Shown: positions 44,501 through 53,069 of the stretch, piece after piece
How the letters are laid out: each line of letters opens with the position of its first letter
How positions within the stretch are numbered: the stretch's first letter is position 1
DNA from: JAKFYM01 sp964612065
GTDB lineage: Bacteria > Bdellovibrionota > UBA1018 > CAIPTA01
Length of the DNA stretch: 64,000 nt
NCBI GenBank assembly: GCA_964612065.1
Contig: CAZTCD010000002.1
Location: forward strand, 29,863 to 93,862
Direction: 5' to 3'
Notes under the pieces: model-generated
Seen by the model: only the letters and a program-made list of their open reading frames with translations
The model's database searches: none
What the model was told of the DNA's origin: nothing
Made by a program: the position numbers and the translations under genes

Positions 44501-44535
44501 TTGTAGGGTAAGCCAGGGAAATTAATTTGATTCAT
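41518..44535 (-). CDS. gcvP: Glycine dehydrogenase (decarboxylating), fused subunits
   Basis: The P-protein decarboxylates glycine with PLP and passes the aminomethyl group to the H-protein. At 1005 aa it contains both halves, roughly 1-470 and 495-1005. The C-terminal half has GSCTMKYNPYIN and the PLP Lys737 in NNTHKTWSIPHGGG. These read like the two-subunit (gcvPA/gcvPB) type joined in one chain rather than the E. coli form. AGAAGG precedes ATG 44535. A run of ten G on the coding strand lies at 43178-43187, inside codons for ERGGGK. No gcvT or gcvH is adjacent. Confidence 0.95.
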   Translation of the reverse strand: MNQINFPGLPYKPSELPRELRRHYICASDSEIEEMLLTLGLNKLEELFSHLPAAARMPSSGAPIPEELGYEDLLRHMETLSKKNQIRLSFLGDGLPHYKTPDVIPHVLGIRKLTTAYTPYQPERSQGTLATIWIYQCAVSALTGFEAVNASFYERSTGLFEAIKCAQRLREGSDTAVIAATLFPGDQEVLRTLAADTGLKLSFVQPDPATGRMDVAKIEAAARAAGPQLACLVFPQLNNLGLLEDVDALTDLAEDLGAKSIAVIDPMTIARGALKPPSAFGKKGSSMFVAEGQHLAIAPNFGGPGLGIFGVRFNAEHKNEIRQTAGRFIGKGKDISGRDCFAIVLSTREQHIRRDKATSNICSNQSYLATLAGAALLERGDEGLAETAAAARKNAEAAVPRLTACEGVDLAYPEAPFWNEVCLKLSRPASEIIEKARIAGIHIGVDVSERGGGKNSLLLLSFTDRHSDSDIEKLARFFQAEFPGAKEGRKAAALPAYALRQGGTNLPKVPVEKIKQYYTSLGEQNVSPDDNIYALGSCTMKYNPYINDWAAALPGFAELHPQAPLADAQGSLEILHLTQEYFKAITGLAAVTTQPMAGAQGELVGLKMFQAYHRDRGDKSRDIILIPRSAHGTNPATATMAGYAADNIKLIEADPTGQMNLEQVKSLVKEFGPRIAGVMVTNPNTSGVLETNFRAVADLVHEAGGLVYMDGANMNAIAGWLDLGKLGVDAVHNNTHKTWSIPHGGGGPGDAFVAVSSLLVDFLPGHQAVKSGPSNAPVYQLVKPKKSIGSVQRHFGNFGHKIRCYTYVRALGRQGVSRMSALAVLSARYLFHKLSRLYPTLPFGAETTPRMHEFILTLSKESFQKVESAGLPKSVVIPRIGKLFLDFGLHAPTVAFPEVLGLMVEPTETYSKAELDDFVETLTTIHKIVHETPEVLQTVPHFTPIDRVDEVLANKNLTLSETLSPGLIPVLPNRIAAGELTHLKKNEVWQRIVKAHQERQATGGK

Positions 44536-44725
44536 GAGCCTTCTCTTACCATGCGGAACGCGAATTTCGGGGAGCATTTTGAGGCTGGTTTTCGGGCGGG
44601 GTGGATTGATGCTGCGTAGCAGAATGAGCGAATTGCGACTGCCTGAGCAATACGATTTTTCTTTTGTATTTTCTGTCTAATGTTAGTGTTTTTTCGACCT
44701 TTCCTGGAACCTAGGAGCGTTGTTC
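44536..44725. other. Intergenic region of 190 bp between gcvP and secD
   Basis: Divergent promoters are expected here. A weak AATAC/GTATT inverted repeat occurs near 44650-44672. I looked for a glycine riboswitch upstream of gcvP and saw none. AGGAG at 44712-44716 is the ribosome binding site of secD. Confidence 0.3.
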
Positions 44726-46417
44726 ATGAATCGTAGCTGGTGGCTTCGTTTTGGCCTTTTGATCTTCTTCATCGCGCTGAGTTTTGTGCACGTATTCCCC
44801 ACCCTTGCGAATCTTGACCTCGAAACCACCAGGTTTCCCTTCAAGAAGAAGGTGAATCTCGGCCTCGACCTGCAGGGCGGTCTCTATATGGTTTACGGCG
44901 TGGATTTCGGAAAGGTTTATGCCGAAACCCTTCGCCGCAGCGTAGACGGTATCGCTACCCAGCTTGGCAAAGAGGGCGGCAACTTAAAAGTGGCGCCAGT
45001 GGAAGGTTCTGAGGTGGAAGATCCGCACGTAACCTTGCAATTCGATCCGGCCTTTGAATCCAAGGTGCAGGAGCAGCTCACCAGAAACGAATATTCCCTG
45101 CGGGTGATGGATAAGAAGGCTGGCAGCTATACCATCGCCCTGGCCCGGGAATATCGGGGCACGATCAAGGAGCATACCCTATCTCAGAGCGTGCAGGTGA
45201 TCCGCAACCGTATCGATGAATTCGGTGTTACCGAGCCCTCGATCAGCACCAAGGGAGAAAACCGGGTGGTGGTGGAGCTTCCCGGCGTGAAAGACGTGGA
45301 GCGAGCCAAAGCGCTCGTGGGCCGTACGGCTCGCCTCGAGTTCAAAATGGTGAATACGGAGTTTCAAGGCAACCTTCCGCAGCTCCTCGATGCCGCGGTG
45401 AAAGAAAAAAACATCACCTTCAAGGAAGGCAGCCGTTTCTCTGATTATGTGGCCGCCGTTAACGCGGCTTTGAAAGGAAAGATCCCTGAAGATTCCCAGG
45501 TGCTTTTTGAGAGAAAGCCGGGCGGAGAGAACATTCCCTTTCTGCTGTATTCAAAGGTGGAAATTACCGGTGACCAGCTTTCCGACGCCATGGTGACCCA
45601 GGACCAGCAGACGATGTCGCCTCAGGTTAGTTTCCAGATGAATCCTCGCGGTGCCGTGGAGTTCGAAACCCTTACTCGCGACAACGTAGGCCGTCTCCTC
45701 GCCATTGTGCTGGACGACGTGGTTTACTCCGCACCCCGCATTAACAGCCCGATTCCCGGAGGCTCCGGGGTGATCACGCTCGGAAGCTCTACCGGAGAGG
45801 AAGCCTTTAAAGAAGCTCGCGATCTCTCGATCGTGCTTCGGGCCGGTGCTCTTCCCGCCCAGCTGGACCTTCTCGAGCAGAGAACGATTGGCCCTTCGCT
45901 CGGTGCCGATTCCATCCGCCATGGTGTGATGGCCTCGGTGATCGGCTGCGCGCTGATCTTCCTTTTTATCTCGATTTACTACCGCATGAGCGGCGTGGTG
46001 GCCGTGATTTCCCTGGCTCTGAACGGCTTGTTCATGCTTGCCATTCTGATCGGGATGGACGCTACCCTCACCCTTCCAGGTATCGCCGGTTTGGCCCTCA
46101 CCATCGGTATGGCGGTGGATTCCAACGTGATTATCTTTGAGAGGATCCGCGATGAGCTCAGGGAGGGAAAGAGCGTGGTTTCCTCCGTGAGTGCGGGCTT
46201 TGATAAAGCCTTTTCCGCCATTTTCGACGCCAACCTCACCACGGCGATTGTTTGCGTGATCCTGCTGAATTTCGGCACCGGCCCGATGAGGGGCTTCGCG
46301 GTTACTCTCCTGATCGGAATCGTGACCACCCTTTTCTGTGCCATTACGGTGTGCAAGCTGTTCTTCGATTTCTATCTGGAATCTTGGGGCAGCAAAAAGA
46401 AAACCCTCAGCATTTAG
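44726..46417 (+). CDS. secD: Protein translocase subunit SecD
   Basis: SecD with SecF uses the proton gradient to help the SecYEG channel finish protein export. The 563-aa protein (from ATG 44726; TTG 44720 is less likely) has the first helix, the conserved LGLDLQGGLYMVYG at the start of the large periplasmic domain, and the six-helix RND-like region with GLALTIGMAVDSNVIIFERIRDELREG. The periplasmic insert is of normal size. SecF follows 18 bp downstream. Confidence 0.97.
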   Translation: MNRSWWLRFGLLIFFIALSFVHVFPTLANLDLETTRFPFKKKVNLGLDLQGGLYMVYGVDFGKVYAETLRRSVDGIATQLGKEGGNLKVAPVEGSEVEDPHVTLQFDPAFESKVQEQLTRNEYSLRVMDKKAGSYTIALAREYRGTIKEHTLSQSVQVIRNRIDEFGVTEPSISTKGENRVVVELPGVKDVERAKALVGRTARLEFKMVNTEFQGNLPQLLDAAVKEKNITFKEGSRFSDYVAAVNAALKGKIPEDSQVLFERKPGGENIPFLLYSKVEITGDQLSDAMVTQDQQTMSPQVSFQMNPRGAVEFETLTRDNVGRLLAIVLDDVVYSAPRINSPIPGGSGVITLGSSTGEEAFKEARDLSIVLRAGALPAQLDLLEQRTIGPSLGADSIRHGVMASVIGCALIFLFISIYYRMSGVVAVISLALNGLFMLAILIGMDATLTLPGIAGLALTIGMAVDSNVIIFERIRDELREGKSVVSSVSAGFDKAFSAIFDANLTTAIVCVILLNFGTGPMRGFAVTLLIGIVTTLFCAITVCKLFFDFYLESWGSKKKTLSI

Positions 46418-46435
46418 ACCAAGCGAGGTTACTCA

Positions 46436-47386
46436 GTGTTCGAACTCATATCGACGAATATCAACTTCAACTTCCTCAAGTGGAGCCGCCCTTTTATGTG
46501 GGGCAGCGGCGCCTTTATCCTGCTTTCCCTGGTGCTGATCTTTACCAAGGGCCCCAATTACGGGATCGACTTTACTGGCGGAGCCGAAATTCAGGTGGCT
46601 TTGCCTGCGAATTGGGACACCGGAAAGCTGCGCGAAGCCTTGAAAGCTGGCGGCATCGCCGAGGATTCCGTGATCAAGATCGAGGGAAGCGAGAGGAATC
46701 AGTACCTCATCAAAACCCAGGTTTCGGAAGAAAAAGGCGAGAACGTGGGGGACGAGATCTCCCGTCTCCTCTCCTCTTCCCTGAAGCCCAATGAGTTCGA
46801 AGTGGAAAAAGTGGACGTAGTGGGCCCGAAAGCGGGGCAGGAGCTCAGAAGCTCTGCGATTATTTCCATGCTCATGGCGATTGTGGGCATCCTGATCTAC
46901 ATCACCTTCCGGTTCGATGTGAGGTTTTCTCCGGGCATCGTGCGCGCCCTGATTTTCGACGTGATTTCCACCATGGGTGTTTGGATCATCATGGGGCGAG
47001 AGTTCAACCTCTCCACCGTAGCGGCTCTTCTTACGATCGCCGGTTATTCCTGTAACGATACGGTGGTGATCTACGACAGGATCCGAGACTTGCGGAAGAT
47101 GTTCCCGGATATGCCTCTGCCAGAGGTGGTGAATAAGTCGGTGAATATCAACCTCGGCCGTACGATCATCACCGTGCTTTGCACCAATATCGCGGTGGTG
47201 AGCCTTTGGCTGCTGGGTGGGCCCGTGCTCGGCGATTTCGCCCTGGTAATGCTGATTGGATTTACGATCTCCATTCCTTCCACGATCTTCGTGGCTGCCC
47301 CGATGGTGATCTATATGGAAGAGCGCATTCAAAAGCAGCAGCAGAAAAAGGGAGGAAAGATGGAAGCCTCCCCCAAGCATGCGTAA
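46436..47386 (+). CDS. secF: Protein translocase subunit SecF
   Basis: The partner of SecD; 316 aa from GTG 46436 with GAGG upstream. The SecF signature GIDFTGGAEIQV lies just after the first helix, and the transmembrane part contains ALLTIAGYSCNDTVVIYDRIR. In E. coli this region supplies proton-pathway residues. Its C-terminal tail is Lys/Gln-rich. The next gene, a lipoprotein, starts inside its last codons and is likely co-translated. Confidence 0.96.
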   Translation: MFELISTNINFNFLKWSRPFMWGSGAFILLSLVLIFTKGPNYGIDFTGGAEIQVALPANWDTGKLREALKAGGIAEDSVIKIEGSERNQYLIKTQVSEEKGENVGDEISRLLSSSLKPNEFEVEKVDVVGPKAGQELRSSAIISMLMAIVGILIYITFRFDVRFSPGIVRALIFDVISTMGVWIIMGREFNLSTVAALLTIAGYSCNDTVVIYDRIRDLRKMFPDMPLPEVVNKSVNINLGRTIITVLCTNIAVVSLWLLGGPVLGDFALVMLIGFTISIPSTIFVAAPMVIYMEERIQKQQQKKGGKMEASPKHA

Positions 47387-48095
47387 GCGGAGTTCCGCGT
47401 TTTTCTTGAGCCTCACAATGGCATTGGCGGCTTGTTCCGGTGCCTCCGTAGATAAAGACGGCTTTAGCCAGGAGGAGATCGATATGGTCTCTTCCAAATC
47501 AGATGTCGATAGCGGCCCTTCCGCCCCCGGGATGATACCGGCGGATTGCGAATCGTTGCTGAACCAGAGCAGGGCCTGGTCTTACGTGCCTGGCCAGAAG
47601 TGGAAGCCCGCAGGCCCGGAGCAGGCCATGGAGGCGGCAAAATTCTTCACCGAATTCCGAATGGTTCCGATCGCCACCTCTAATGCGCTGAGAGAGATCG
47701 AAATGGGCCAGAAGTCATCGGCGGAAGCGCAGCCCTGCGATCCCTTTCTGGCCCAGAATTTCCTGGAGGCCTTGGTGGTTTATCCCTGGGGAAAAGCCGC
47801 GCGGCTCGAGGCAGGGCAGAACCTTCATCGCTTCCTTCTCAATCAGCAATCTCTGCACTTGCCTTTGGTTCATCGCCTGGTGGTGGGGCGGGTGTTCGTG
47901 GGAGCCGTTCGCGCCGGCCTTGTGCGGGGATCCCATGCGGAAGCCAAAGGATTTCAAGCTTGGATGGAAAAACAAGCCCAATCCCTTCCTCCGGAAGGCG
48001 AAGGCGCTTCTGATGAGCTGAAGCGGCAGAGGAAAGAGTTGAAGCTGTCGGGGCAGATCCGCGACAGAATGGGGATGCTGCTGCCCCTGCCTTGA
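47379..48095 (+). CDS. Hypothetical lipoprotein, 238 aa
   Basis: A lipoprotein signal (MRKRSSAFFLSLTMALAAC; lipobox LAAC, Cys19) is followed by a Ser/Asp/Pro-rich segment and a largely helical domain with no recognised family. It starts eight bases before the end of secF on the same strand, so it may be produced with the translocase. It ends eight bases before the stop of the convergent membrane-anchored protein. Confidence 0.7.
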   Translation: MRKRSSAFFLSLTMALAACSGASVDKDGFSQEEIDMVSSKSDVDSGPSAPGMIPADCESLLNQSRAWSYVPGQKWKPAGPEQAMEAAKFFTEFRMVPIATSNALREIEMGQKSSAEAQPCDPFLAQNFLEALVVYPWGKAARLEAGQNLHRFLLNQQSLHLPLVHRLVVGRVFVGAVRAGLVRGSHAEAKGFQAWMEKQAQSLPPEGEGASDELKRQRKELKLSGQIRDRMGMLLPLP

Positions 48096-48103
48096 GATTG
48101 CCG

Positions 48104-48667
48104 CTACTTCATTACGAAATCTGAAATGCGTTTTACTTCGGGGGAGATGCCGTCTTCCACCAATGGCAGTCCCGAGCTACGGGAGAGCTCCCTCATCTTG
48201 GTTAAGCAAAGGGCCCGCACGGAATCCACTACCTTTTCCCGGCGGGCGCAGTCTCCATAAAAGGCCAGGGATTCGCTGGCGCGGGAGGGATCCTGAGCCG
48301 TGGCTTCGGCCACCTCCCCGATCAGAGCGTTGGCCTTGCTTACGGGTTCCGGCGTTCGGTGCAGGGCTTCGGGAGGAAGCTTGCGGATTTCGGCTAAGGT
48401 GGGCAGGGCGCGGCTGGCATCTTCGATCTTGCGGCAGAGATCGAAAGGCTTTTCGATTTTATGAGCTGGGGAAGAGTGGCTGGGTGGAGGGCTGTTCTGC
48501 GCCGGGGATGGATTCACGGGAGGAAGATTCAGGCTCTCCTCGGGTGCGGGAGCGCTCTCCTGCGTTCGGGGTAGCATGGAATTGGGTTGGTGTGAGGGCC
48601 GAAGCAGAACGTAAAGAACCGCGCCTGCGGCGAGCAGGAGAAGCGCAGCGAGCAAAGCTCGGTTCAT
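48104..48667 (-). CDS. Membrane-anchored hypothetical protein, 187 aa
   Basis: An N-terminal membrane helix (ALLAALLLLAAGAVLYVLL) is followed by a Ser/Pro-rich stalk (about 25-70) and a helical domain of about 115 aa with three cysteines. It probably faces the periplasm. Function unknown. Its ATG overlaps the stop of the upstream HExxH lipoprotein gene by four bases, so the two products are made together. Confidence 0.65.
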   Translation of the reverse strand: MNRALLAALLLLAAGAVLYVLLRPSHQPNSMLPRTQESAPAPEESLNLPPVNPSPAQNSPPPSHSSPAHKIEKPFDLCRKIEDASRALPTLAEIRKLPPEALHRTPEPVSKANALIGEVAEATAQDPSRASESLAFYGDCARREKVVDSVRALCLTKMRELSRSSGLPLVEDGISPEVKRISDFVMK

Positions 48668-49548
48668 TCGCGCCGGCCTTCCGGAGCGGGATCCCAGGTC
48701 AGGTTCTTGTCGAGAATACGGCTGAAGCTGTCGGCGATCTGTCCCTGCAGCCAGGTGCGGTCGGTCTCGGAGCAGTCGGTGCAGGTGGCGAGCAGGGATT
48801 TTGTGGCGAGCATGTCTACCGCATAAGGGCCGTTGGCGGCTTCATCGCAGGCGTTTACGCCGGCGAACTCGTGGTTTTCCGGGCACTTCGCGTGCACGAA
48901 TCCGGCGCTGAGCTTGTTTCCATCGCTATGGCGGGCTTCGTGGAGGAGGGTGGACAGCTGAAAAGCGCGCTGGGTGCTGACACCTCTGCCTTTCACGGCT
49001 TTCAACAGGCCCTCACCCACTACCAGCAGTCCGGTTCGGGGAGAAGTGAAGCGCAATTGGCCTGCGGCAGTGGCGGTGTTCAGCGCCACGAGATTTTTTG
49101 TTTCTTTTCCCAGCAGGTAAGCGAGAGCGCCAAAGTTCGCCATAATCAGGGTGCCTTTTTCCTGATTGGCTCTGTTCCTCCACGCGGCGGGGAGAATGTC
49201 GGGGTTTTCGAAGCGGTAGTTCGAGTCCACCATTTGGAAGCGTTCGAAATCAAAGCTTTCTCCGGCCACTACCTGCACGCGCTCTTCGAGCCAGGCGCGA
49301 AGGGATGGGCCATCACCACTGCGAAGGTCGAGAATCTGCAGGAGGGCGGGATCCGCGTCCTGCAGTTTGTTCTCGGCCATATATTCCAGGGCGTTAACCA
49401 GTGCTCCGCGCTCGCCGGCGTTGGCGCTGGAATCAAAATGAATGGCTCCTACGGACGAGCGGACGGGCGCCTCCTTCTTATCCTGATCTTTCTCTTTAGC
49501 GCAGGAAGCGATCAGCAGAGCGGCGATGACTAAGTAGGCGAATTTCAT
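48664..49548 (-). CDS. Lipoprotein with HExxH motif
   Basis: ATG 49548 is preceded by GGAG and opens a lipoprotein signal with lipobox IASC (Cys16); the longer frame to 49602 lacks a better start. The mature protein of about 279 aa contains LLHEARHSDGN, an HExxH motif (HEARH) in a helix, as in zinc metallopeptidases. Several cysteines later (about residues 221-260, including CTDC) may form disulfides. I do not know the family; zinc binding is inferred from the motif. It is coupled to the downstream membrane-anchored protein. Confidence 0.7.
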   Translation of the reverse strand: MKFAYLVIAALLIASCAKEKDQDKKEAPVRSSVGAIHFDSSANAGERGALVNALEYMAENKLQDADPALLQILDLRSGDGPSLRAWLEERVQVVAGESFDFERFQMVDSNYRFENPDILPAAWRNRANQEKGTLIMANFGALAYLLGKETKNLVALNTATAAGQLRFTSPRTGLLVVGEGLLKAVKGRGVSTQRAFQLSTLLHEARHSDGNKLSAGFVHAKCPENHEFAGVNACDEAANGPYAVDMLATKSLLATCTDCSETDRTWLQGQIADSFSRILDKNLTWDPAPEGRRE

Positions 49549-49618
49549 AAGAAAGCTCCAGGATAGAAGACAAAGGCGGGTGAAGGTATCCCGCCTGATC
49601 ATTTAAGTCAATCTATGC

Positions 49619-50095
49619 TTAGGTTCCGTAGCCCTTCTCGCTTTCTATCTGCGAGTCTCGTGCCTTTTGGATCTCCTCACGGCTCCACACCCGGCCTTTT
49701 CCCACGCCCGGGCAATAGGAGGCCACTTCCCTATCCCATGCCTTGGCGCCCAGAGTTTCCGGCCAGAAGGGCCAGGTTCGGCACTGGGTGGGGCGAGCCT
49801 GATAAATTCCGCAGCTCTTGCCCTCCAGAAAGCGGCAGGCTTTGGTGAAGTCTTTCAGTTTCCAGATGCCGTGTTCTTTTTCGCAGTATTGGCGGGTGAA
49901 AACCTGGGTGGGAAGGCGGAGGAGTCGGGCAATTCTCCGCCGGTCATCCAGCGTGACATAAACATAACCATAAGCGCCCCGGGACACGCAGCAGCGGCCT
50001 GAACCCTGGCACTCAAAGCGAACGCCTTGGTGCCACCAAGGTTCAGGTTTATTTTTGGGCCTAGGCTTTGGCTTTGGCTTCGCGGAGGTTTTCAC
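49619..50095 (-). CDS. YkgJ-family cysteine-cluster protein
   Basis: A 158-aa cytoplasmic protein from GTG 50095 (GGAAAG upstream); TTG 50116 is an alternative. After a Lys/Pro-rich N-terminus come FECQGSGRCCVSRG, YCEKEHG, ACRFLEGKSCGIYQARPTQCRTWPFWP and YCPG, the cysteine pattern of the YkgJ family, whose cysteines are thought to bind zinc or iron. Its exact role is unknown. The start lies inside the end of dedA (35-base overlap), so it is coupled to that gene. Confidence 0.88.
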   Translation of the reverse strand: MKTSAKPKPKPRPKNKPEPWWHQGVRFECQGSGRCCVSRGAYGYVYVTLDDRRRIARLLRLPTQVFTRQYCEKEHGIWKLKDFTKACRFLEGKSCGIYQARPTQCRTWPFWPETLGAKAWDREVASYCPGVGKGRVWSREEIQKARDSQIESEKGYGT

Positions 50096-50750
50096 GACGA
50101 GCTTTCCAGAGTTCAAATACCATGGGGAGCACGGAGATCAGGATGATCGCGAGCACCACTACGGAGAAGTTTTTCTTCACCCACTCGATATTTCCGAACA
50201 GCACTCCCGCGCCGCAAACCGTGACCACCCAAACCACGGCTCCCACCACATTGTAGAGAGCGAACTTGCGGTAGGTCATTTCTCCCATGCCCGCCACAAA
50301 GGGGGCGAAGGTGCGCACGATGGGCACATAGCGAGCGAGGATGATCGTTTTGCCTCCGTATTTCTCGTAGAAGCGGTGGGTCTTGTCCAGGTACTCCCGC
50401 CGGAAGATTTTGGAGTTTTTATTCGCGAAGAGCTTATGCCCTGCATACTTTCCAATGGAGTAATTCACTGCGTCGCCGATCACGGCCGCTATGATCAGAG
50501 TTGGCGCCAGGATGGGCATTTGGAGGTAGGCGTTGTCTACCACGGTCATGGCGCCAAGGGCAAAAAGGAGGGAGTCTCCAGGGAGGAAGGGCGTTACCAC
50601 AAGCCCCGTTTCGCAGAAGATGATGAGGAAGAGGATCACATAGATCCAGGGGCCGAACATCACGATCCATTCATTCAGGTGCGCGTCCAGGTGGAGCACG
50701 ATATCGATGAATTTATAGAGCAGGCCCACTATTTCAGAGAGAAATTCCAT
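50061..50750 (-). CDS. dedA: DedA-family membrane protein
   Basis: A 229-aa inner-membrane protein with the DedA/VTT pattern: FCETGLVVTPFLPGDSLLF, GDAVNYSIGKYAG and RYVPIVRTFAPFVAGMGEM. DedA proteins are linked to polyprenyl-phosphate or phospholipid flipping and to membrane-potential homeostasis. It is divergent from serC and overlaps the YkgJ gene downstream. Confidence 0.93.
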   Translation of the reverse strand: MEFLSEIVGLLYKFIDIVLHLDAHLNEWIVMFGPWIYVILFLIIFCETGLVVTPFLPGDSLLFALGAMTVVDNAYLQMPILAPTLIIAAVIGDAVNYSIGKYAGHKLFANKNSKIFRREYLDKTHRFYEKYGGKTIILARYVPIVRTFAPFVAGMGEMTYRKFALYNVVGAVVWVVTVCGAGVLFGNIEWVKKNFSVVVLAIILISVLPMVFELWKARRENLREAKAKA

Positions 50751-50858
50751 AGAGGAAATGTACGGAAAATGGGGCTGTTGCGCAAGTTATAGCGCCGGGA
50801 TAAATTTGATCCGGAACGTATTCAACCAGCGCACCAGCAGCACGAAAGGCCCTTCCCT

Positions 50859-51974
50859 ATGTTTGAAAATATCCAGATCCCCAAAGAGCTTCTTCCCGTT
50901 GACGGACGCTTCGGCTGCGGCCCTTCCCTGGTGCGCACGGAATTTCTCGAGGCCCTAGCCAAAGACGCCAAGGGCTACCTCGGCACCAGCCACCGGCAGG
51001 CCACGGTGAAGAACAAGGTGGGCCAAGTTTTCGAAAAACTGAAAAAATATCTCGAAGTGCCCGCTGATTACAAAATCGCCGCAGGCAACGGTTCTGCTTC
51101 CCAGGTTTGGGATATGTGCACCTTCTCTCTCGTGGAGAAAAAGAGCGCGCATTTCGTGAACGGCGAATTTTCGCAGAAGTGGTATGCCTCGGTGAAGGGC
51201 GCCAAGTTTGTGGAAGGGCAGGAAATCAAGGTGGGCAACGGCGAGCAGCCGAAATGGCAGGAGGTGGCCGATGCGGATGTTCATTGCATCACCTGGAACG
51301 AAACCTCCACGGGCGCCATGTGGCCGGAATGCCCGAAGGCCGAAAAAAGCCTTCTTGCCGTGGATGCTACTTCGGCGGCCGGCGCCTACCCTTGGGACAT
51401 GAGCCGCACGGATCTGTTTTATTTCTCTCCTCAAAAAGCGTTCGGCGCGGAAGGCGGTCTCTGGTTCGCCTTCTTCTCGCCCAAGGCGGTGGCGCAGATC
51501 GAGCGGGTGAAGAAGAGCGGCCGTTATATTCCCGCCATGCTGGATTTCTCTCTTGCCCTCAAAAACGGCGAGAGCAACCAAACCTACAATACGCCCTCCC
51601 TCACCACGTTTTATCTCCTCGATAAACAGCTCGATTGGTTCCTTGCCAAAGGCGGCCTGAAGGCGGTGGCAAAAGAGGCCGACGAAAAATTCCAGGTGCT
51701 CGCCGACTGGATCGGCCGCCGCTCCGAGCTCGAGTGGTATATCAAAGAAGAGGCCGCACGCTCGAAAACGGTGTGCACGATCAATATCGACAAAGCCATT
51801 CCTTACGATCAGCTCACCAAGCTCCTTCGCAAGTTTGGTTTCCTCGATATCGATTGCTACCGCAGCCTCGGCGAAAACCAGATCCGTGTTTCGATCTTCC
51901 CCAACGTGGCGAAAGAAGATCTGGTGAAGCTCACCAAGGCGGTGGACTATTGCCTCGATAACCGGGCCAAGTGA
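50859..51974 (+). CDS. serC: Phosphoserine aminotransferase
   Basis: The PLP enzyme makes 3-phosphoserine in serine biosynthesis (and acts in pyridoxine synthesis in some species). At 371 aa, with GCGPSLVR near the start, GNGSASQVWDM and FYFSPQKAFGAEGG carrying PLP Lys193, it resembles the shorter mycobacterial/archaeal type of SerC rather than the E. coli form. It is followed 32 bp later by fabD. No serA or serB is adjacent. Confidence 0.93.
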   Translation: MFENIQIPKELLPVDGRFGCGPSLVRTEFLEALAKDAKGYLGTSHRQATVKNKVGQVFEKLKKYLEVPADYKIAAGNGSASQVWDMCTFSLVEKKSAHFVNGEFSQKWYASVKGAKFVEGQEIKVGNGEQPKWQEVADADVHCITWNETSTGAMWPECPKAEKSLLAVDATSAAGAYPWDMSRTDLFYFSPQKAFGAEGGLWFAFFSPKAVAQIERVKKSGRYIPAMLDFSLALKNGESNQTYNTPSLTTFYLLDKQLDWFLAKGGLKAVAKEADEKFQVLADWIGRRSELEWYIKEEAARSKTVCTINIDKAIPYDQLTKLLRKFGFLDIDCYRSLGENQIRVSIFPNVAKEDLVKLTKAVDYCLDNRAK

Positions 51975-52006
51975 TTTAGATAAACAACATCAGATTAGGG
52001 GCTGAT

Positions 52007-52948
52007 ATGAGCAAGAAGATCTTTTTGTTTCCGGGCCAAGGCTCGCAATATGTGGGCATGGGAAAAAGCCTCGTGGACAATTTCCCGGAAGCGAAACAGA
52101 CCTTTGAGGAAGCCAACGACGCCCTCCGGCTGGATCTTGCCAAGATCTGCTTCGAGGGCCCGGAGGAAGACCTCAAGCTCACGCATTATACTCAGCCTGC
52201 GATCCTCACTCATTCCGTGGCGGCCTACCGGGTGCTCACGAAAGAAAGCGGCCTCCGGCCCGACTATGTGGCCGGCCATTCTCTCGGAGAGTATTCGGCC
52301 CTCGTGGCGGCCGGCGCGATCGCCTTTGCGGATGCGGTTCGTCTGGTGAATAAGCGGGGCACCTTTATGCAGGAAGCGGTGCCCGTAGGAACGGGAGCCA
52401 TGGCGGCCTTGGTGGGCGCGGAAGAGGCCAAGGCGAAGAGCCTTTGCGAGGCTGCCATAACTGCCACGGGAAAAGTTTGCGAGCTCGCTAACTTCAATGG
52501 AGGCGGGCAGATCGTGATCAGCGGGCATAAGGAGGCGGTGGAGGAGGCCGCCAGGTTGGCCACTTCGGATGCATCCTATGGGATCACCAAGGCGGTGATG
52601 CTGGCGGTGAGCGCTCCCTTCCATTGCTCGCTGATGAAGAGAGCGGAGGACAATATGCGTCCTCTCCTCGAGGCTACGAGGATCTCTCCCCTCACCTGTC
52701 CCTATATCGCCAATGTGGACGCGGAAGCCCATAACGATGCGGAAGGCATCGCAGATCGGCTGGTGAGGCAAATCTGCGGATCCGTGCGCTGGGAACAGAG
52801 CATGCAGAAGCTTCCCTCCCTTGGAGTGGTTGAGGGAATTGAGGTGGGCCCAGGCAAAGTGCTCTTTGGGCTCATGAGGCGCATTCAGAAGGAAATCAAG
52901 GTTCGGCCCCTGGATAAGGCGGACGACCTTAAAGCTCTAACCAATTGA
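52007..52948 (+). CDS. fabD: Malonyl-CoA:ACP transacylase
   Basis: FabD moves malonyl from CoA to acyl carrier protein to start fatty acid elongation. The 313-aa protein has FPGQGSQYVGMG at the N-terminus, the nucleophile Ser92 in GHSLGEYSAL, and the His of SAPFHCSLM; near the end is IEVGPGKVL. Length and motifs are standard. It follows serC on the same strand; no other fab genes are adjacent. Confidence 0.96.
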   Translation: MSKKIFLFPGQGSQYVGMGKSLVDNFPEAKQTFEEANDALRLDLAKICFEGPEEDLKLTHYTQPAILTHSVAAYRVLTKESGLRPDYVAGHSLGEYSALVAAGAIAFADAVRLVNKRGTFMQEAVPVGTGAMAALVGAEEAKAKSLCEAAITATGKVCELANFNGGGQIVISGHKEAVEEAARLATSDASYGITKAVMLAVSAPFHCSLMKRAEDNMRPLLEATRISPLTCPYIANVDAEAHNDAEGIADRLVRQICGSVRWEQSMQKLPSLGVVEGIEVGPGKVLFGLMRRIQKEIKVRPLDKADDLKALTN

Positions 52949-52994
52949 AAATATAAGAGATAAATTCACTTTCGTTCGAGCCACAATACTTGAC

Positions 52995-53000
52995 TATAAT
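52995..53000 (+). promoter_or_regulatory. Possible promoter element upstream of the trypsin-like lipoprotein gene
   Basis: TATAAT at 52995-53000 is a perfect -10 box, but the sequence 17 bases upstream is a poor -35. Alternatively the overlapping TTGACT (52990-52995) is a -35 with TAAAGT (53013-53018) as -10. Either would drive the gene starting at 53070. Confidence 0.35.
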
Positions 53001-53069
53001 GATCTATTTTGGTAAAGTTACGGCGCTCCTAGTTGTCCGTTGGCTGCGTCTCGTTCGAAAGGTGATTTT

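Noticed and set aside
44536..44725. Glycine riboswitch before gcvP
   Set aside because: The conserved riboswitch elements are not seen on the minus strand of this gap.
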